A stretch of DNA of 64,000 bases, from the NCBI RefSeq assembly GCF_900115555.1, contig NZ_FOWX01000025.1, forward strand, positions 1 to 64,000. Direction: 5' to 3'. The notes beneath the pieces are model-generated. The model saw nothing but the letters and a program-made list of their open reading frames with translations. It was not told where the DNA came from and did not search any database. Positions 8,331-16,932 of this stretch are shown here, one piece after another. The first letter of the stretch is position 1. Each line of letters begins with the position of its first letter. Source of the stretch: Pseudomonas borbori. Lineage in GTDB: Bacteria > Pseudomonadota > Gammaproteobacteria > Pseudomonadales > Pseudomonadaceae. Position numbers and translations under genes: made by a program.

Positions 8331-9683
8331 ATGACTTTAAATACCTACGCGACGGGGCTACTGGCCGTGTTGTTGGTCGGCACGGCTACTGCCGACAACA
8401 GTCCCATGCCCAGTGACCTCGGCGGCAAGCTGACCCGTTTCGGGGCGATTGCTGCCGGCAGCGCCGATGGCAACATTCCCGCCTACGCAGGTGGCCTCAA
8501 GGTGCCAGCGGGGCTGCAACCCGGCGACGGCTTCTGGCCCAACCCCTTCGCCGATGAACAGCCACGTCTGCGCATCGATGCCAGTAATGCACAGCAGTAT
8601 GCCGAGCAATTGTCTGCCGGGCAGATGAAGCTGCTCAAGGACAACCCGCAGAGCTACTTCATGGAGGTCTATCCGACCCACCGCACTGCCGCGTTTCCCG
8701 AAGCATTTCTCGCCGCCACCGAACGCAACGCCAGCAACCCGGAATGCAAGTCGTTGAACCAAGGGTTGTCGCTCGCCGAGGCCTGTCGCGGTGGCCTGCC
8801 GTTCCCGCTGCCCAAGGATGGTCAGCAGGTGATGTGGAACTACATCCTCAACTACCAGGGGGTCAATGGCTGGGACTGGAATCACAGTGCCTATGTGGTC
8901 AACCAGGGCCACGTAACGCTGACCAACACCAACCGCGCCACCGGTGAGAAACCCTACTACCAGATTGACGTGGCGGACCGCGACCCGGGCATCGCCCAGC
9001 GGATCTGGTCGCGCATTATTGCCCCGGCACGGACGGCCGGGCAGGCGTCCGGTTACTGGGACTATCTCGATCCGGTGGCTAACGCCCGTTCGGCCTGGAG
9101 CTATTCGACCGGCCAACGGCGCGTGCGCAAGGCCCCGGAGTTTGCCTACGACACACCTAACTCGGCATTCGGCGGGGTGTCGTTCTACGACGAAATCTTC
9201 CTGTTCTCCGGGAAGATGGACCGCTTCGACTGGAAGCTGCTGGGCAAGCAGGAAATGCTGATTCCCTATAGCAACTATGACCTCAAGTGGAAGTGCGACA
9301 TGGCCACCAAATTGATGGACAAGCACATCAATCCGGCCTGTGAGCGTTGGGAGTTGCATCGCGTCTGGGTGGTCGAGGCCACACGCAAGGAAGGCGTGCG
9401 TCACGCGCAGAAGACCCGCCGTTACTACATCGATGAGGACACCTACGGAGCGGCGTTGTATGACGCCTGGGACGACAGCGGGGAGATGTTCCGCGCCGGT
9501 GCACAGTACAACATCCAGGCGTATGGCATCCCCAATAACCCACAAAACGACGCCTACTCGCTGTACGACTTCACGCGTCATCAGTACGGCATGTTCGGCA
9601 ACGGTCCAACCCGCTATCGCCAGGCGCCGGTGGCCGAGCGCGAAGCCAACCCGCAAACCATCGCCAGCGGCCAGGCCCGTTGA
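8331..9683 (+). CDS. DUF1329 family exported protein (first copy)
   Basis: A 450-residue protein with a signal peptide of about 22 residues (LLAVLLVGTATA). DUF1329 hallmarks include GGLPFPLPKDG, PGQRRVRKAPEFAYDTPN and a YYIDEDTYG motif near the C terminus. The family resembles LolA/LolB-like lipid-binding folds; a role in moving hydrophobic substrate through the periplasm or outer membrane is inference. The ribosome site is TGGAGG before the ATG. It is always paired with DUF1302 here, and a second copy is at 21520. Confidence 0.85.
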   Translation: MTLNTYATGLLAVLLVGTATADNSPMPSDLGGKLTRFGAIAAGSADGNIPAYAGGLKVPAGLQPGDGFWPNPFADEQPRLRIDASNAQQYAEQLSAGQMKLLKDNPQSYFMEVYPTHRTAAFPEAFLAATERNASNPECKSLNQGLSLAEACRGGLPFPLPKDGQQVMWNYILNYQGVNGWDWNHSAYVVNQGHVTLTNTNRATGEKPYYQIDVADRDPGIAQRIWSRIIAPARTAGQASGYWDYLDPVANARSAWSYSTGQRRVRKAPEFAYDTPNSAFGGVSFYDEIFLFSGKMDRFDWKLLGKQEMLIPYSNYDLKWKCDMATKLMDKHINPACERWELHRVWVVEATRKEGVRHAQKTRRYYIDEDTYGAALYDAWDDSGEMFRAGAQYNIQAYGIPNNPQNDAYSLYDFTRHQYGMFGNGPTRYRQAPVAEREANPQTIASGQAR

Positions 9684-9745
9684 TGCCCGCCCTCGGTCTG
9701 GCGCAGAGCGCTGCGTCCAGGTCTTCCTGCAACAGGAGAGAGTCT

Positions 9746-10543
9746 ATGTATCGTCTTGAAGGCAAGGTTGCGCTGATCACCGGTGCTGCCAGTGGCATCG
9801 GCCGCGCAGCCGCGCAGATGTTCGCCGCCCAGGGCGCGCATGTAGTGGTCACCGATCTCTATGGTGACGCCGCGCAGCGGGTGGCCCAAGGCATTGTCGA
9901 GAGCGGCGGTAGCGCCATCGGCTTGAAGGTCGATGTCGGCGTCGAGGCCGACCTGCAGCAGATGGTCGAGACAGCCGTGCAGACCTTCGGCCGTCTCGAC
10001 GTGTTGTTCAACAACGCGGTCAACAAGAATCCGCAAACCGCGCGCGACGTGGATTTCCTTAACTTCAACCAGGAGCTGTTCCACGCCAACATGCGGGTCA
10101 ACGTGCTCGGCGGCGTGCTGGCGTGCAAGTACGCGTTGCCACACATGCTGGAGCAAGGCGCAGGTTCGGTCATCTTTACTTCCTCGACCAGCTCGATTGC
10201 CGGTGAAGTCGCACAGTTCAGCTATGGCGCTTCGAAGGCGGCGCTGAACTGGTATGTGCAGAGCATCGCCGCGACCTTCGGCAAACGCGGTGTGCGCTGC
10301 AACGCCATCCTGCCGGGGGTGATCCGCACCGCTGCGCTCGAGGGCTGGGCCAACGAACAGATGACCCAGGCCTTTCTCGATATCCAGAACGTACCGCGTC
10401 TCGGCGAGCCGGAGGATATCGCCAGCATGGCGCTGTTCCTCGCCAGCGACGAGTCGCGTTACGTCAACGGCGCGCTGCTGCGCGTCGATGGCGGCATGAG
10501 CTGTGGCACGCCGATGGTGCCAGTGGTACGCGCCTATCTCTAA
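9746..10543 (+). CDS. SDR-family NAD(P)-dependent oxidoreductase
   Basis: A classical short-chain dehydrogenase of 265 residues. The cofactor motif TGAASGIG is at 12-19 and FNNAV near 88-92. The catalytic set is Ser in TSSTSS (about 147), Tyr160 and Lys164 (YGASK). D37 after the second strand suggests NAD rather than NADP. The ATG at 9746 follows an ACAGGAGAG ribosome site; an upstream in-frame ATG at 9680 overlaps the DUF1329 stop and lacks one. It probably oxidises a hydroxyl on the terpenoid or its degradation products; the substrate is not evident. Confidence 0.85.
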   Translation: MYRLEGKVALITGAASGIGRAAAQMFAAQGAHVVVTDLYGDAAQRVAQGIVESGGSAIGLKVDVGVEADLQQMVETAVQTFGRLDVLFNNAVNKNPQTARDVDFLNFNQELFHANMRVNVLGGVLACKYALPHMLEQGAGSVIFTSSTSSIAGEVAQFSYGASKAALNWYVQSIAATFGKRGVRCNAILPGVIRTAALEGWANEQMTQAFLDIQNVPRLGEPEDIASMALFLASDESRYVNGALLRVDGGMSCGTPMVPVVRAYL

Positions 10544-10591
10544 ACCCTGGCGCGTGCTTGAGGTACGCGCCGAACGACACTGGAGCTTGCC

Positions 10592-11038
10592 ATGGGCATG
10601 CAACAAGAAAACTTTATCCGCGAATTCTGCGAGGCCTGGGGCGATGGCAGTGCATCGACCCGCCCGCAGATCGACAAGATCCTCGCCATGATGGCCGAGG
10701 ACGCGGTCTGGCAGCTGTGGGTGCCGGGAGGCCCGGTAATTCGCGGTCAGGCCGCGCTTCGCCAGGAGATCGAACGACAGATGAGCTACGTCACCCACAA
10801 CAAATGCAAGATCCGCAACATGGTCTCCAGCGACAACCTGGTGATGACCGAACGAGACGACTACGCGGTATCCCGGGGGCTGCCGATGCCGCATTCGATG
10901 GTGGCGGTCTACGAACTGGATGAGCAGGGGCTGATCAAGGCCTGGCGCGAATACCTGGATACGGCGGATCTGGCGAAGAAGAAGGGCGTACCGATCGAGC
11001 AGGTTGGCGGACCGAGTCTGAGCAAGGCGGTCGGCTGA
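10592..11038 (+). CDS. NTF2-like (SnoaL/limonene-epoxide-hydrolase type) protein
   Basis: A 148-residue single-domain protein of the NTF2-like fold. The N terminus FIREFCEAWGDGS with a following DAVWQLWVPGG, and a conserved terminal strand with an acidic residue, resemble SnoaL and limonene-1,2-epoxide hydrolases. Such proteins act as isomerases, dehydratases or hydrolases in terpenoid and steroid pathways. It lies between an SDR and a phosphotransferase-fold protein in one operon, starting at an ATG with GGAG upstream. The reaction is unknown. Confidence 0.7.
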   Translation: MGMQQENFIREFCEAWGDGSASTRPQIDKILAMMAEDAVWQLWVPGGPVIRGQAALRQEIERQMSYVTHNKCKIRNMVSSDNLVMTERDDYAVSRGLPMPHSMVAVYELDEQGLIKAWREYLDTADLAKKKGVPIEQVGGPSLSKAVG

Positions 11039-11084
11039 GCGCGTGCCCGCATGCGGTGCGGTAGATTTCTGGGGGGAGATGTAG

Positions 11085-12461
11085 ATGCAAACGCAAGAAG
11101 ATCAAGGCAGTGCAGATACGTTGAATGAGCAGCAACTGCGCAACTTTGTCGAGCAGTTGCTGGGTGGCGAAATTATCAGTATGGAGCGCCTGCTGCGCTG
11201 GCGGCCGGCGTGGAACCTCGAGCTGCGGCGTGGCGGCGAAGTGCTGGCGTTGCATATCCGCGGCGACCGTGGCGGTGATGTCAGTCCTTTCCCGGAGCTG
11301 CGCCGCGAGGCCGACATCCTTACCCTGCTGGGTGAGCAGGGGATTCCAGTGCCAAAAATCTACGGTTTTTGTGAGGAACCACAAGCCATCATCATGCAGC
11401 AGGTGCGCGGTACCCGTGATCTCGCCACGGCGGCCAGCGACGCCCAGCGCAGTGACCTGGCGCGGCAGTATGTGCAGGCCATGGCGGCGATGCACCAACT
11501 GCCCCTGGAACCGTTCACCGCCCAGGGCATCGGCCTGCCGCTGGGGGCCGAGCAGATCAGCCTGGCCGGGCTCGAGGCTTATTACCCGCTGTATGCCCGC
11601 AACAAGACCAAGCCGCAGCCGCTGGCCGAGTTCGCCCTCGGCTGGTTGCGGCGCAACGTGCCCAAGCACCGTACCAAGGCGGCGTTCGTGCAGTACGACT
11701 CCGGCCAGTACCTGTTCGAGAACGGCAAGGTCAATGCGCTCTACGACTTCGAGTTCGCCATGCTCGGCGATCCACTGGCAGATTTGGCTTCGGCGCGCAT
11801 GCGCGACAATTACGAGCCGCTGGGCGCGCGCTTCAGCGAGCTCTACCGCTATTACCAGGAAGTGACTGGTGAAGCCGCTGATCCGGATGTGGTGCGCTTC
11901 CACACGGTGCTGTTCTCCACCGTCAGCACCATGCAGTTCTCTGCCACCATTGCCACCCCGCAGCCGGGTGATCCGCATGACACCTACATCGAGTTCGACA
12001 TTGCCTTGCGCCGCGTGGTGGTGCATGCGCTCGCCGAGGCGATGGGCATTGCCATCGAGACTCCAGACCTGAAGATCAAAGCCAGCGGGCCGAACGCGCA
12101 ACTGCTGCTGATGCTCAAGGATGCGCTCGAGCAATTGGAGGTGAGCGGCGAGTTCCAGAAAAGCAAACGTCAGTCGGTGGCCAAGTTGGTCGAGTACCTG
12201 ACCTGTGCCGACGCCATGGCCCTGCAACTGCTGCAGATCGATCAGGCCGAAGTGGAAGCCTTGCTGGATCGCCGCTTCGACGACTACAGCCAGCTTGACG
12301 CGGCCCTGGAAGACTTCGTCAAGCGCGCGGGTCCGGAATACGACGAGCGCCTGCTGCGCCTGTTCATGGCGCAGATCGAGCGCCGCGTACAGGTCTACGG
12401 CGCTACGGCGATCGGCGCTTCGGCCAGCCATATCGACCTGCCGCCGATCGAGTCGCATTGA
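11085..12461 (+). CDS. Phosphotransferase-fold (APH/choline kinase-like) protein with altered active site
   Basis: A 458-residue protein. The N-terminal 250 residues have the aminoglycoside-phosphotransferase fold, with IPVPKIYGFCE near 87-97 and GDPLADLA at 228-235. The catalytic HGD loop reads QYD (203-205), the following Asn is not where expected (DSGQYLF), and the metal-binding DxD/E reads YDFE (220-223). The remaining 200 residues are helical and not recognised. It may be a divergent acyl or terpenoid kinase or a non-catalytic relative. A strong GGGGGAG ribosome site precedes the ATG. It is flanked by NTF2-like and SDR genes in the same operon. Confidence 0.7.
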   Translation: MQTQEDQGSADTLNEQQLRNFVEQLLGGEIISMERLLRWRPAWNLELRRGGEVLALHIRGDRGGDVSPFPELRREADILTLLGEQGIPVPKIYGFCEEPQAIIMQQVRGTRDLATAASDAQRSDLARQYVQAMAAMHQLPLEPFTAQGIGLPLGAEQISLAGLEAYYPLYARNKTKPQPLAEFALGWLRRNVPKHRTKAAFVQYDSGQYLFENGKVNALYDFEFAMLGDPLADLASARMRDNYEPLGARFSELYRYYQEVTGEAADPDVVRFHTVLFSTVSTMQFSATIATPQPGDPHDTYIEFDIALRRVVVHALAEAMGIAIETPDLKIKASGPNAQLLLMLKDALEQLEVSGEFQKSKRQSVAKLVEYLTCADAMALQLLQIDQAEVEALLDRRFDDYSQLDAALEDFVKRAGPEYDERLLRLFMAQIERRVQVYGATAIGASASHIDLPPIESH

Positions 12462-12491
12462 CGCTTGGTTGCAGCCATTCGAGGAATTCAG

Positions 12492-13334
12492 ATGTCGTCA
12501 TCTACCAAGCAGGCCAGTGCAGTGCTGGCATTCCAACAGAAATACGGGCCCTGGGCGCTGATCGCCGGGGCTTCCCACGGCGTTGGTGCAGCCTTTGCCC
12601 AGCAGCTGGCGGCACGCGGCTTGAACTGCGTACTGGTGGCGCGCCGTGAAGAAGCGCTGCGCGACTTGCAAGCGCAACTGATCGAAGAGTATGGCGTCGA
12701 GGTGCTGCTGGTCACCCAGGACCTTGCGCATGCCGACGCGACCAGCAAGTTGCTCGCCGCCGTGGCCGAGCGGGAAATCGGCCTGTTCGTCTACAACGCC
12801 GGGGGCGATCCCTATATCACCAAATTCCTCGACACCTCAGTCGACGACTGGAGCACCTTGCTGCGCCTCAACGCTCTGACAGTGATGGCGTGCAGCCACG
12901 CTTTCGGCGGACGCATGTTGGAGCGTGGTCGCGGCGGTTTGATTCTGGTCGGTTCGCAGGCGGCACTGGGGGGGATTCGCAAACTGGCTATGTATAGCGC
13001 GACCAAGGGCTTTGCGCTGAACCTCGGCGAGTCGTTGTGGGCCGAGTGGAAAGACCGGGGTGTCGATGTGTTGAACCTGCTGATAGGCACTGTGGACACG
13101 CCGACCATGCGCGCTGCCATGGTCAAGCTGAAGATTGCCGATGCCCTGACCATGGTCTTGCCCAAGGCCGGGGAGATCGTCGAGGTGGCTCTGCGCGAGC
13201 TGGCCAATGGCCCGACGCTGATCCATCCAGAAGACCTCAGCTTTAGCGATCCGGCGCTGCAACCGGGCACCGTCCGCCAGCAGCATGTGCTGAGCAAAAG
13301 TGCCGAGGCGGCCCTGTTTATCGGCACCGATTGA
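12492..13334 (+). CDS. SDR-family oxidoreductase
   Basis: A 280-residue SDR with GASHGVG at 26-32, NAG at 102-104, catalytic Ser155, Tyr168 and Lys172 (YSATK). The arginines R51-R52 after the second strand suggest NADP(H). The long C-terminal region is like that of DltE/YdfG-type and hydroxysteroid SDRs. The ATG at 12492 is used because GAGGA lies just upstream; the in-frame ATG at 12465 has no ribosome site. It follows the phosphotransferase-fold gene after 30 bases and precedes a hairpin and the MFS gene. Confidence 0.83.
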   Translation: MSSSTKQASAVLAFQQKYGPWALIAGASHGVGAAFAQQLAARGLNCVLVARREEALRDLQAQLIEEYGVEVLLVTQDLAHADATSKLLAAVAEREIGLFVYNAGGDPYITKFLDTSVDDWSTLLRLNALTVMACSHAFGGRMLERGRGGLILVGSQAALGGIRKLAMYSATKGFALNLGESLWAEWKDRGVDVLNLLIGTVDTPTMRAAMVKLKIADALTMVLPKAGEIVEVALRELANGPTLIHPEDLSFSDPALQPGTVRQQHVLSKSAEAALFIGTD

Positions 13335-13339
13335 GCAAG

Positions 13340-13367
13340 GTTACCGGCCGCCTCGGTGGCCGGTAAC
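13340..13367. terminator. Hairpin between SDR and MFS genes
   Basis: Perfect 10-bp stem GTTACCGGCC / GGCCGGTAAC with an 8-base loop, starting 5 bases after the SDR stop. No T-run follows, so partial termination or message processing within the operon is as likely as full termination. Confidence 0.5.
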
Positions 13368-13402
13368 GACAGTCGACCCCGTCCATCCGGCGAGTAGTGT
13401 TT

Positions 13403-14656
13403 ATGAAAAAATTCAACAACCTGGAATTCAAACGCGGCTGGCATGTGCTGATCCTGGCCATTGTCGGCGTAGCCACCAGCTCCAGCTCGTTGCTGCTGTA
13501 TAGCTTCAGCTCTATGGTGATTCCCTTGGAGCAGGCCATGGGCTGGGCGCGCAGTGATTTGCAGGCGGCGATTACTGCGTTGTCTCTGGGCACCATTGTC
13601 GCGGCGCAACTGGCCGGCTGGCTGAACCTGCGTTACGGCCTGCGCGCCGTGACCCTGGTGTCGCTGGTAACCCTGTCGCTCAGTGTGCTGATGCTGAGCC
13701 AGATCAGGGGCTCGATCTGGATGCTCTACCTGGGTTTCTTTCTGGTGCCGCTTGCCGGCTTGGGCACCTTGCAGATCACGTGGTCGCACCTGGTCAACCT
13801 GTGGTTCGAGGAGAACCGTGGTTTTGCCCTGGCGATCATTCTCAGTGGTTCAGGATTGGCGGCGATCATGCTGCCGCTAATCACCACTTGGGCGATCAGT
13901 AGTTGGAACTGGCAGGCCGGTTTTATCGCGCTTGCGTTGCTGCCGCTGTTGTTGGCGCTGCCGCTGGCGCTGCGCTGGCTGATCCCGGAGATCCGCAGCA
14001 CCAGCAAGAATATTCAGCCCGGTAGTGAGGAAGAGCGCGAGCGTCCGGGCCTGTTATTCAAGGATGCCCTGTGCTCCTGGCGCTTCTGGGTATGCAACCT
14101 GTCGATGACCCTGGTGGTGTCCTGCGTGGTTGGCATGGTTACCAATATCGTGCCAATGCTGCAGGACCGCGGGCTGACGGCGCTACAGGCCGGACAGGTA
14201 TTCAGCAGCTTCGGTGTTTCGCTGATTCTCGGGCGTCTGCTGGTGGGCTATTTGATTGACCGGTTGTGGGCTCCGGGCGTCGCTGCGCTGGCCTTGCTGA
14301 TGCCGGCCGTTGCCTGCCTGGTCTTCATCTATGGCGAGTCCAGCCTGTTGTCCTTCACCATCGCCACCTTGCTGGTGGGAATCGGGGCGGGGGCCGAGTT
14401 CGATATCGCCGCCTTCCTGATCGCACGCTATTTCGGCATGCGCGACTATGGCCGTCTGTTCGGTGTGCACCTAGGGCTGGTCACCGCCGGTGCCGCCACC
14501 GCGCCGCTGTTGTTCGGGGCCTTACTGAGCACGACCGGCAGCTACACCGCGATGCTCGGCCTCTGCTTCGGGTGCTTCGTGGTCGGGCCGCTACTGTTGT
14601 TGGGGCTGGGCGGCTACCCGGTGTTCCGGTCGGTGCCGGTTGCGGCCAATGCATAA
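13403..14656 (+). CDS. MFS transporter (12 TM)
   Basis: A 417-residue major facilitator protein with about 12 hydrophobic segments. It starts MKKFNNLEFKRGWHVLILAIVG and has an EQAMGWARSDLQAAI stretch after TM1. It is paralogous to the MFS proteins at 37339 and 48537, which share the FKRGW/FRQGW start and the LEQAFGWS motif. Likely a permease for an organic acid substrate or intermediate. An ATG at 13403 is preferred over the GTG at 13397. Confidence 0.82.
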   Translation: MKKFNNLEFKRGWHVLILAIVGVATSSSSLLLYSFSSMVIPLEQAMGWARSDLQAAITALSLGTIVAAQLAGWLNLRYGLRAVTLVSLVTLSLSVLMLSQIRGSIWMLYLGFFLVPLAGLGTLQITWSHLVNLWFEENRGFALAIILSGSGLAAIMLPLITTWAISSWNWQAGFIALALLPLLLALPLALRWLIPEIRSTSKNIQPGSEEERERPGLLFKDALCSWRFWVCNLSMTLVVSCVVGMVTNIVPMLQDRGLTALQAGQVFSSFGVSLILGRLLVGYLIDRLWAPGVAALALLMPAVACLVFIYGESSLLSFTIATLLVGIGAGAEFDIAAFLIARYFGMRDYGRLFGVHLGLVTAGAATAPLLFGALLSTTGSYTAMLGLCFGCFVVGPLLLLGLGGYPVFRSVPVAANA

Positions 14657-14663
14657 AAAGATA

Positions 14664-14692
14664 TGGACAAATTGTAGAAATGTGTTCAATTT
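14664..14692 (+). promoter_or_regulatory. Island dyad / promoter of the MDR oxidoreductase
   Basis: TGGACA (14664-14669), 13 bases, TGTTCA (14683-14688), then ATTT. A larger perfect dyad, GGACAAATTG at 14665-14674 with CAATTTGTCC at 14687-14696, is centred on the same stretch. It lies 48 bases before the MDR start codon and just after the MFS stop, giving the MDR gene its own promoter. Confidence 0.65.
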
Positions 14693-14739
14693 GTCCGGAC
14701 CGATGAGTGCCAACAACAAGAGTCCGTGATGGAGGCAAT

Positions 14740-15666
14740 ATGCGTGCTGCTGTGATTTCCGAACGTAACGCTCCGCCGGTGGTCGGCGAGTTCCGCGAGC
14801 CCGAGCCGCAGGAAGGCTCGGTGCTGATCGAAGTGGATACCGCCGGCCTGGGTGGCTGGGATGTGCTGGGCGCCTACCGCCTGGGCGTGGAATACCCGTG
14901 TGTCATTCGTGGCGAGGGCGTCGGTCGTGCCCCCGATGGCCGCCGCGTGTATTTCGGTGAGCGTTCGCTGTTGCCGTTCGGTGCCTGGGCCGAGCGCACC
15001 GTGGTGCCGGCTGCGGAAGTCTGGGATGTGCCGGACGACGTGGATGACAAGACCGCCATCAGCATGGGTATTGCTGCCACCGGCGCCATCGTGCCGCTGG
15101 AGCAGGCGAAGATCCAGAAAGGCGAGAAGGTGCTGATCCTCGGGGCCACCGGCACCCTCGGTCAGATCGCTCTGCAACTGGCCCGCGGCATGGGCGCAGG
15201 CAAGGTGGTGGGCGCGGCGCGCTCCGAGGAAGCCTTGCTGCGGTTGAAGTCACGGGGCATCGCCGACGAGGTGGTGACCCTGGGCGGTGCCGATGACGTG
15301 GCCGCGCTCAAGGATGCATCCGGCGGCGGCTTCGACGTGGTCCTCGATCTGGTCTGCGGCCAGCCGATGCTGACCTCGCTGAAAGCCACCAACTGGGGCG
15401 CGCGGATCATGACCATCGGTACCGGTGCCGGGCGTCAGCTCAATCTGGACATCGCCGACCTGCTGTTCCGCACCCTGTCGTGCATCGGTACCGGCCAGCG
15501 GCCGCCAGCCGATCGCGAGCAGATCTGGAAGCGCCTGCTGAAGATCGCCAAGGAGCAACAGATCCACGTCGACTACGTCGATTACACCTTGGACCAGGCT
15601 GCCGAAGCGTGGGCAGCGCAAGTGTCCGGCCCGCATGCCAAGATCACGGCTAGCATCAGGCGCTGA
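14740..15666 (+). CDS. Zinc-independent MDR-family (quinone oxidoreductase-like) dehydrogenase
   Basis: A 308-residue medium-chain dehydrogenase/reductase. The NADP-binding motif GATGTLG is at 135-141. The Cys/His zinc ligands of alcohol dehydrogenases are absent, so it belongs with quinone oxidoreductases and enoyl reductases. The ATG at 14740 has a perfect GGAGG five bases upstream; the longer frame from 14707 runs through the operator. It is the last plus-strand gene before a terminator, and its own island dyad suggests a role in terpenoid degradation, perhaps double-bond reduction. Confidence 0.82.
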   Translation: MRAAVISERNAPPVVGEFREPEPQEGSVLIEVDTAGLGGWDVLGAYRLGVEYPCVIRGEGVGRAPDGRRVYFGERSLLPFGAWAERTVVPAAEVWDVPDDVDDKTAISMGIAATGAIVPLEQAKIQKGEKVLILGATGTLGQIALQLARGMGAGKVVGAARSEEALLRLKSRGIADEVVTLGGADDVAALKDASGGGFDVVLDLVCGQPMLTSLKATNWGARIMTIGTGAGRQLNLDIADLLFRTLSCIGTGQRPPADREQIWKRLLKIAKEQQIHVDYVDYTLDQAAEAWAAQVSGPHAKITASIRR

Positions 15667-15757
15667 ATGGGTTAGAGAGGGCGTTTGTCGTTAAACCGCA
15701 CCTGACGCAACAACAAACCGTTGAGCGACTTTAGCCGCGAAAGCGCCATGAACTTTG

Positions 15758-15780
15758 CGGCCCTTGTGGGCCGTTTTATT
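15758..15780 (+). terminator. Intrinsic terminator after the MDR gene
   Basis: CGGCCC / GGGCCG stem with a TTGT loop followed by TTTTATT, 92 bases beyond the MDR stop and pointing into the convergent AraC gene. Textbook layout. Confidence 0.85.
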
Positions 15781-15854
15781 TGTCTGTCTGTTTGCGAAGG
15801 TAAAAGCGCCGCCCGGGATTGCTAGTTGCTACCGGTGGTACATCGGGGCGCGTC

Positions 15855-16760
15855 TCAGCCCAAACGCTGTCGGCGAAATTCCTCTGGCGTCAGGCCAACC
15901 GCCTTGCGAAAAGCAGCGGAAAAAGCTGCAGCATTCTGGAAGCCGCTCTGATAGGCGACCTGCTTGATCAGCAGGCGCTGGTCGGCGAGTAGCGCCATGG
16001 CCTTGTTCATGCGGGTTTGCGCGGCATAGTGGCGCAGCGTCTTGCCGGTGGTGTTCTTGAAGTAGACCGAGAGCTTCCTGACCGGTAAGGCGCAAATGTC
16101 CGCCAGGCGCTGAAGGGAAAGGTCTTCCGCGGGGCCGGCGTCCACCAGTTCGCGCACCAACGCGAGCTGTCTGGCACTGAGCTTGCCAGCGGCATCGCCG
16201 GAGTCCTGGGTGCCGAGAAATTCTCGTCGCAGATCCAGGGCGATACTGGTCAGCAGGCATTCGGTATGTAACTCGCTGGCGAATCCTGGCGCTGCGACTT
16301 CTTCGGCCAGCCGCTGCAATGAGGCCTGGAGGTAGGGGCTCTGCAGGTTCAGCATGCTTTCGTTGGCGCATTCTTCCCAGTTCCAGTGATACGCCGCCAG
16401 TGCCCCTAACGCTGCGGTGTCGAACAGGCAGATCAGTGCTTTCTGTTGGCAGGCCCCATGCTTGAGATGAAACTCGGTACCATGAGGAATGAATAGGAGT
16501 TGGCCAAGTGGCTTGAAGTGGCGCATGCCCCGCCCGGAAAACCTTCCGAGATTGTGTTCGGATTCGCCTTGGTTGAAGTCGTCGGCTGGCAACCTTAGGC
16601 GTATCAAACAGCTGTTGCGGATTTCCACCGACGCCGTGCCTGAGCAGGACCAGCGCGCATGCTCGAGGCGGATATCGAAGCCCTTCTGGTATAACGAGGC
16701 TTCGGTCTGAAAGTCGCCTGAATGTTCGGATTCGTACTCGCTATAGTTGATCGGATTCAT
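15855..16760 (-). CDS. AraC-family transcriptional regulator
   Basis: A 301-residue regulator. The N-terminal 180 residues are an AraC-binding-like sensing region. The C-terminal 100 hold two helix-turn-helix motifs: LQRLADICALPVRKLSVYFK, then IKQVAYQSGFQNAAAFSAAF with the family signature ending in GLTPEEFRRQRLG. It is divergent from the LysR gene and convergent with the MDR gene. The effector is unknown. An activator of this class could use the 21-bp-period repeat at 6361, but nothing in the sequence proves that. Confidence 0.88.
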   Translation of the reverse strand: MNPINYSEYESEHSGDFQTEASLYQKGFDIRLEHARWSCSGTASVEIRNSCLIRLRLPADDFNQGESEHNLGRFSGRGMRHFKPLGQLLFIPHGTEFHLKHGACQQKALICLFDTAALGALAAYHWNWEECANESMLNLQSPYLQASLQRLAEEVAAPGFASELHTECLLTSIALDLRREFLGTQDSGDAAGKLSARQLALVRELVDAGPAEDLSLQRLADICALPVRKLSVYFKNTTGKTLRHYAAQTRMNKAMALLADQRLLIKQVAYQSGFQNAAAFSAAFRKAVGLTPEEFRRQRLG

Positions 16761-16932
16761 CTTCTACCTTCAGCCATTCTTATTATTGGTGCTTAAGCCG
16801 GGCGGTCGCGAAACCGCGTCTGCAGCCGGATCCGCATCCCTAGTGAGGCGCAAATCCGCTCAGCAACTGAGTGTACTCAGCGGATGCCCGAAGGCAGTTC
16901 ACAATTACAGGTCACAGGTATCAGATAAGCAG

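Noticed and set aside
14665..14696. GGACAAATTG / CAATTTGTCC dyad as a terminator of the MFS gene
   Set aside because: The stem is A/T-rich with no T-run, and it coincides with the promoter-type dyad facing the MDR gene, so an operator is the better reading.
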